From contig NZ_CP144212.1 in the NCBI RefSeq assembly GCF_041378895.1, positions 1,039,501 to 1,103,500 on the forward strand: a DNA stretch of 64,000 nucleotides, read 5' to 3'. A model generated the notes under the pieces. That model was not told the origin of the DNA. It was given only the letters and a program-made list of their open reading frames with translations, and did not search any database. This document shows positions 60,543 through 64,000 of this stretch, in pieces (the first letter of the stretch is position 1; the number at the start of each line of letters is the position of its first letter). Source of the DNA: Dechloromonas sp. ZY10. Its GTDB lineage: Bacteria; Pseudomonadota; Gammaproteobacteria; Burkholderiales; Rhodocyclaceae. The position numbers and the translations under genes are program-made.

Positions 60543-61019
60543 ATGAATAAAGTACCGTTGACCGTAAAAGGTGCTGAAAAGCTGCGTGAAGAGCTGCATC
60601 GGCTGAAAACTGTCGAGCGTCCAAACGTGATCGCAGCGATCGCTGAGGCACGTTCGCATGGCGATCTGTCGGAAAATGCCGAGTACGATGCCGCCAAGGA
60701 GCGTCAGGGTTTTATCGAGGGGCGCATCCAGGAAGTCGAAGGCAAGCTTTCCAATGCGCAGATCATTGATCCAAAACTGCTCGATGCCGATGGCCGTTGC
60801 GTTTTTGGTGCTACCGTCGAAATGGAGGATCAGGACTCCGGTGATACGGTTACCTATCAGATCGTCGGCGAAGATGAGGCCGATATCAAGGATGGCAAGA
60901 TTTCAGTCAGTTCTCCTCTGGCTCGTGCGCTGATTGGAAAATATTCGGGTGATATTGCGCAAGTTCAGGCCCCGGGTGGTTTGCGCGAATACGAAATTCT
61001 CGACGTTCGCTACGAGTAA
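60543..61019 (+). CDS. greA: Transcription elongation factor GreA
   Basis: GreA rescues backtracked RNA polymerase by stimulating transcript cleavage. The 158-residue protein has the N-terminal coiled coil with the catalytic D-L-S-E-N-A-E-Y tip and the FKBP-like C-domain ([15 protein letters not shown]). The ATG at 60543 ([10 protein letters not shown]) follows GAGGGAA; an in-frame start inside the terminator is rejected. greA after carB is a conserved proteobacterial order. Confidence 0.98.
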   Translation: MNKVPLTVKGAEKLREELHRLKTVERPNVIAAIAEARSHGDLSENAEYDAAKERQGFIEGRIQEVEGKLSNAQIIDPKLLDADGRCVFGATVEMEDQDSGDTVTYQIVGEDEADIKDGKISVSSPLARALIGKYSGDIAQVQAPGGLREYEILDVRYE

Positions 61020-61023
61020 ATTC

Positions 61024-61497
61024 GTGCAGCGGCATTTTTCGGACTGGCTTCGTGGGCCGCTGCTAATTGTGTGGGTAGGTAGTCTGTGGGTAGTGGGCTA
61101 CCTGGTGGTGCCCCAGTTGTTTGTATTGTTGCCTGATCGGGTCATGGCCGGACGGGTTGCAGGCGAGTTGCTGCGAATGGCAGCCTGGGTTGGCTTGGTG
61201 CTCGCACCCCCGGTGCTTTTTTCACTTTGGCCAAGGGGGCCGGGGCGTGGTTGGCGACAGCGTTTTCCCTTGGTGTTGCTCGTTTTATTGATTGTCGCGG
61301 GCCATGTTGTGAGCTTGGCTTTGCTGCAGCCAGAAATGCTTGCGCTGAAAGCGGCGGTGGCGCCGCTTGATGTCATGCAAAGCCCGCTTCGCGAGCAGTT
61401 TGTCCGCTGGCACGGTGCAGCCAGCGGAGTCTATCTGTTGCAAAGCCTAGTGGCCTTGCTCGTGGTCGTCCGCTACGGCGGTGCCAGTCGGATTTAG
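61024..61497 (+). CDS. DUF4149-type membrane protein
   Basis: This is an integral membrane protein of 157 residues with four predicted helices (about 13-33, 50-75, 85-105 and 130-150). Family-like features are L-L-I-V-W-V-G-S-L-W-V-V-G-Y-L-V-V-P near the start and W-H-G-A-A-S-G-V-Y-L-L near the end, both typical of the DUF4149 proteins that often lie beside greA and yhbY. No enzyme motif is seen and the function is unknown. It starts at a GTG four bases after greA (a longer in-frame start overlaps greA) and overlaps the convergent yhbY by four bases. Confidence 0.8.
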   Translation: MQRHFSDWLRGPLLIVWVGSLWVVGYLVVPQLFVLLPDRVMAGRVAGELLRMAAWVGLVLAPPVLFSLWPRGPGRGWRQRFPLVLLVLLIVAGHVVSLALLQPEMLALKAAVAPLDVMQSPLREQFVRWHGAASGVYLLQSLVALLVVVRYGGASRI

Positions 61498-61835
61498 CCT
61501 TGAAAGCTACGTTTGGTCCGGCGCGGTGCCGCACGGCGTGGCTTGCTAGGGGCCTTGTTTTCTTCCGGTTCCGGGCGCCAGACGACCAGCAGTTTGCCGA
61601 TATGTTGTACCGGTGCAGCACCCAGCTCGGCGCAAATCTGCTCATAGTAGGCGATGCGGTCTTCCCGGCTGTCGCCATAAACACGAATTTTGATCAGTTC
61701 ATGGGCTTTCAGGCAGACATCGATTTCGCGCATGACCGCATCAGTCAATCCGTTTTCAGAAATCGAAACCACTGGGTTCAGGCTGTGGGCGCGGGCTTTC
61801 AATTCCCGGCGCTCGATAGGCGATAATTGCAGCAT
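61494..61835 (-). CDS. yhbY: Ribosome assembly RNA-binding protein YhbY
   Basis: This CRM-domain (CRS1/YhbY) RNA-binding protein of 113 residues is associated with the pre-50S ribosomal subunit. It has the start L-S-P-I-E-R-R-E-L-K-A-R-A-H, the core G-L-T-D-A-V, and K-I-R-V-Y-G-D-S-R-E-D-R. A basic tail (A-P-R-R-T-K-R-S) may help RNA binding. It is divergent from rlmE over 34 nt that contain the near-palindrome CGGTAAAATACGG. The yhbY/rlmE-ftsH order is conserved. Confidence 0.95.
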   Translation of the reverse strand: MLQLSPIERRELKARAHSLNPVVSISENGLTDAVMREIDVCLKAHELIKIRVYGDSREDRIAYYEQICAELGAAPVQHIGKLLVVWRPEPEENKAPSKPRRAAPRRTKRSFQG

Positions 61836-61869
61836 TGTTTAAAACCTTTCAAAAACCGTATTTTACCGA

Positions 61870-62487
61870 ATGAAAAGAACCCGGACCAGCAAGGCGTGGA
61901 TGCAGGAGCACGTCAACGACCCTTATGTGCAGTTGGCGAAGAAGGAAGGCTGGCGTTCGCGGGCTGCTTTCAAGCTGATGGAGATTGACGATAAGGATAA
62001 ATTACTGCGCCGTGGCGAGGTGGTTGTCGACCTTGGCGCCACCCCAGGGGGGTGGTCGCAGGTGGCCGTCAAGCGGGTTGGTGGCGAGGGGTTGGTGATC
62101 GCTCTGGATTTGTTGGAAATGGAACCTCTGCATGGCGTGCACTTCATTCAGGGGGATTTTCGTGAGGATGATGTGCTCGAACGCCTGGAGGCCTGCGTTG
62201 GTGAGCGCCAGGTTGGTCTGGTGATGTCGGACATGGCTCCCAATATGTCCGGGGTGCCGCTGGTTGATCAGGCCAGGGTGATGCATCTGGCGGAACTGGG
62301 TCTGGAGTTTTCCCGGGCGCATTTGAAACCGGATGGGGCTTTCCTGGTCAAAGTGTTTCAGGGTAGTGATTACGAGGCGTTTTTGCGCCTGATGCGCGAG
62401 ACTTTCAAGACCGTTCAGGTGCGTAAGCCGGATGCTTCGCGTGATCGCAGTCCGGAGTTGTATTTGCTGGGTCGTGTCTTGCGTTGA
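61870..62487 (+). CDS. rlmE: 23S rRNA 2'-O-ribose U2552 methyltransferase RlmE
   Basis: RlmE (RrmJ/FtsJ) methylates U2552 of 23S rRNA late in 50S assembly, using S-adenosylmethionine. The 205-residue protein has R-S-R-A-A-F-K-L near the start (with the catalytic Lys), the SAM motif [11 protein letters not shown] (residues 54 on; usually D-L-G-A-A-P-G-G-W), the D-M-A-P-N-M-S-G motif with catalytic Asp, and F-L-V-K-V-F-Q-G. The Ala-to-Thr change in the SAM loop is unusual but probably harmless. ftsH follows after 55 nt. Confidence 0.97.
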   Translation: MKRTRTSKAWMQEHVNDPYVQLAKKEGWRSRAAFKLMEIDDKDKLLRRGEVVVDLGATPGGWSQVAVKRVGGEGLVIALDLLEMEPLHGVHFIQGDFREDDVLERLEACVGERQVGLVMSDMAPNMSGVPLVDQARVMHLAELGLEFSRAHLKPDGAFLVKVFQGSDYEAFLRLMRETFKTVQVRKPDASRDRSPELYLLGRVLR

Positions 62488-62542
62488 AAGTTTTGTTTAG
62501 AATGTCGTCTTTTCGCTCGACGTTGGATAGAGGAGAGCAGGC

Positions 62543-64000
62543 TTGAACAACATGTTCAAAAATCTTGCGGTCTGGCTGGTGATCGGCCTGGTGTTGATGA
62601 CCGTTTTCAACCAGTTCAATAACCGGCAGGTTCCGAACGGTTCGATCGAGTATTCCCAGTTCATCGAAGAGGTGAAGCAGGGGCGGATTGCCAAGGTGGT
62701 GATGGAGGGGCGTACCCTGAAGGCCACCACTTCCGAAGGCAAGCGGATTACGTCGTATGCGCCGCCGGATCTGTGGCTGGTTTCCGACCTGCTCAAAAAT
62801 GGGGTGAAAATCGAAGCCAAACCCGAAGAAGAGCCATCTTTTCTGATGAATCTCTTCGTCAGTTGGTTCCCGATGTTGCTTCTGATCGGGGTTTGGGTGT
62901 TCTTCATGCGGCAGATGCAGGGCGGTGGCAAGGGCGGTGCTTTTTCTTTCGGGAAGTCCCGCGCACGGATGATGGACGAAGCGCAGAACACCATTACCTT
63001 TGTTGATGTCGCTGGTTGCGATGAAGCCAAGGAGGAAGTTCAGGAGTTGGTCGACTTCCTGCGCGATCCATCCAAATTCCAGAAGCTGGGTGGCCGCATT
63101 CCTAAGGGGGTCCTGATGGTCGGCAATCCGGGAACCGGCAAGACCCTGCTGGCGAAGGCTATTGCTGGTGAAGCCAAGGTGCCGTTCTTCAGCATTTCCG
63201 GTTCCGATTTCGTCGAGATGTTTGTCGGCGTCGGCGCGGCGCGAGTTCGCGACATGTTTGAAAATGCCAAAAAACACGCACCATGCATTATCTTCATCGA
63301 TGAAATCGATGCGGTTGGTCGTCATCGTGGTGCCGGTCTTGGTGGCGGTAATGATGAGCGCGAACAGACCCTGAACCAATTGCTGGTTGAGATGGATGGC
63401 TTCGAAGGCCATACCGGGATCATTGTGATTGCAGCCACTAACCGTCCTGATATTCTCGACCCGGCGCTGTTGCGTCCGGGGCGTTTTGACCGCCAGGTCG
63501 TGGTGCCGCTGCCGGATATTCGTGGTCGCGAGGAAATTCTCAAGGTGCACATGCGCAAGGTTCCGATTGCCGGTGATGTCAAGGCAGACATCATTGCGCG
63601 CGGTACGCCGGGTTTTTCCGGTGCCGATCTCGCGAACTTGGTGAACGAGGCAGCGTTGTTCGCGGCCCGCGGGAACAAGCGTCTGGTCGACATGGAGGAT
63701 TTTGAGAAGGCCAAGGACAAGATCATGATGGGGGCCGAGCGCCGCAGCATGGTTATGACCGAGGAAGAGAAGATGAACACGGCTTACCACGAGTCAGGCC
63801 ATGCCGTAGTTGCCAAGCTGGTCCCGAAGTCGGATCCGGTGCATAAGGTGACGATCATCCCGCGCGGACGCGCACTCGGCTTGACCATGCAGTTGCCGGA
63901 ACAGGATCGGTATGCTTACGACAAGGAGTATCTGTTGTCGAGGATCGCGGTTCTGTTTGGTGGCCGGATTGCCGAAGAGTTGTTCATGAATCAGATGACT
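62543..64000 (+). CDS. ftsH: ATP-dependent zinc metalloprotease FtsH (3' end outside window)
   Basis: FtsH is the inner-membrane AAA+ protease. 486 codons are in the window and the frame is still open at base 64000. Two membrane helices (about 7-26 and 102-121) flank a periplasmic loop. Walker A is GNPGTGKT at 194-201 (usually G-P-P-G-T-G-K-T), Walker B is I-I-F-I-D-E-I-D-A, and S-R-H is replaced by the usual [11 protein letters not shown] pore region. The zinc-binding H-E-S-G-H is at 416-420. The start is probably a TTG at 62543, 5 nt after AGGAGAG, giving MNNMFKN as in relatives; ATG 62552 is the alternative. Confidence 0.97.
   Translation, partial: MNNMFKNLAVWLVIGLVLMTVFNQFNNRQVPNGSIEYSQFIEEVKQGRIAKVVMEGRTLKATTSEGKRITSYAPPDLWLVSDLLKNGVKIEAKPEEEPSFLMNLFVSWFPMLLLIGVWVFFMRQMQGGGKGGAFSFGKSRARMMDEAQNTITFVDVAGCDEAKEEVQELVDFLRDPSKFQKLGGRIPKGVLMVGNPGTGKTLLAKAIAGEAKVPFFSISGSDFVEMFVGVGAARVRDMFENAKKHAPCIIFIDEIDAVGRHRGAGLGGGNDEREQTLNQLLVEMDGFEGHTGIIVIAATNRPDILDPALLRPGRFDRQVVVPLPDIRGREEILKVHMRKVPIAGDVKADIIARGTPGFSGADLANLVNEAALFAARGNKRLVDMEDFEKAKDKIMMGAERRSMVMTEEEKMNTAYHESGHAVVAKLVPKSDPVHKVTIIPRGRALGLTMQLPEQDRYAYDKEYLLSRIAVLFGGRIAEELFMNQMT

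Overview
The window looks like the chromosome of a GC-rich betaproteobacterium of the Rhodocyclales (Dechloromonas/Azonexus type). This rests on gene order (fimV-truA-trpFBA-accD-folC-SPOR-cvpA-purF-metZ; bamE/fur divergence; carAB-greA; yhbY/rlmE-ftsH), codon bias and the energy-taxis gene content. It is an inference, since no rRNA is present. The coding density is very high: no gene-free stretch exceeds 300 bases, and I saw no tRNA, rRNA, CRISPR array, insertion sequence or phage gene.

Layout. 1-12.1 kb: the 3' end of fimV, a small membrane protein, then a long plus-strand run for tRNA pseudouridylation, the end of tryptophan synthesis, malonyl-CoA and folate metabolism, a SPOR cell-envelope protein, CvpA, purine entry (PurF) and methionine synthesis (MetZ). 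12.1-14.8 kb: a DEAD-box helicase and an HD-GYP c-di-GMP phosphodiesterase. 15.0-32.0 kb: a complete MSHA-type type IV pilus locus (ATPase with a c-di-GMP-binding N-domain, platform protein, several prepilins, major pilin with its own terminator, a 1253-residue MshQ-type surface protein, then the MshI-to-MshN assembly complex and secretin). 32.1-38.3 kb: a minus-strand group of recQ, lpxH, two cyclophilins, an L,D-transpeptidase and a TPR protein that shares its C-terminal domain. 38.4-41.1 kb: cysS and an orphan LivK-like binding protein, convergent over a strong bidirectional terminator. 41.2-45.2 kb: grpE-dnaK-dnaJ behind a clear sigma-32-type promoter. 45.3-48.0 kb: a chemoreceptor with a c-type heme motif in its periplasmic domain, behind a calcium-binding-motif protein. 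48.0-54.6 kb: hemH/hrcA diverging from nadK-recN, a SprA-like putative metalloprotease, and a fur-TMEM165 (Mn exporter type) pair. 54.6-64.0 kb: bamE, dapB, carA, carB, greA, a DUF4149-type membrane protein, yhbY, rlmE and the 5' part of ftsH.

The most notable points are: (1) a family of intergenic perfect or near-perfect palindromes built on CACGGTCGACCGTG, mostly about 13-16 nt after stop codons, with flanks that differ between copies yet stay self-complementary; (2) the c-di-GMP phosphodiesterase next to the c-di-GMP-binding pilus ATPase; (3) the heme chemoreceptor paired with a calcium-binding protein; (4) the giant MshQ-like protein placed between the pilin and the minor prepilins; (5) the adjacent TPR and L,D-transpeptidase proteins that share an NTF2-like domain. 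No wholly new multi-gene system is evident. Most of the window is ordinary core genome.
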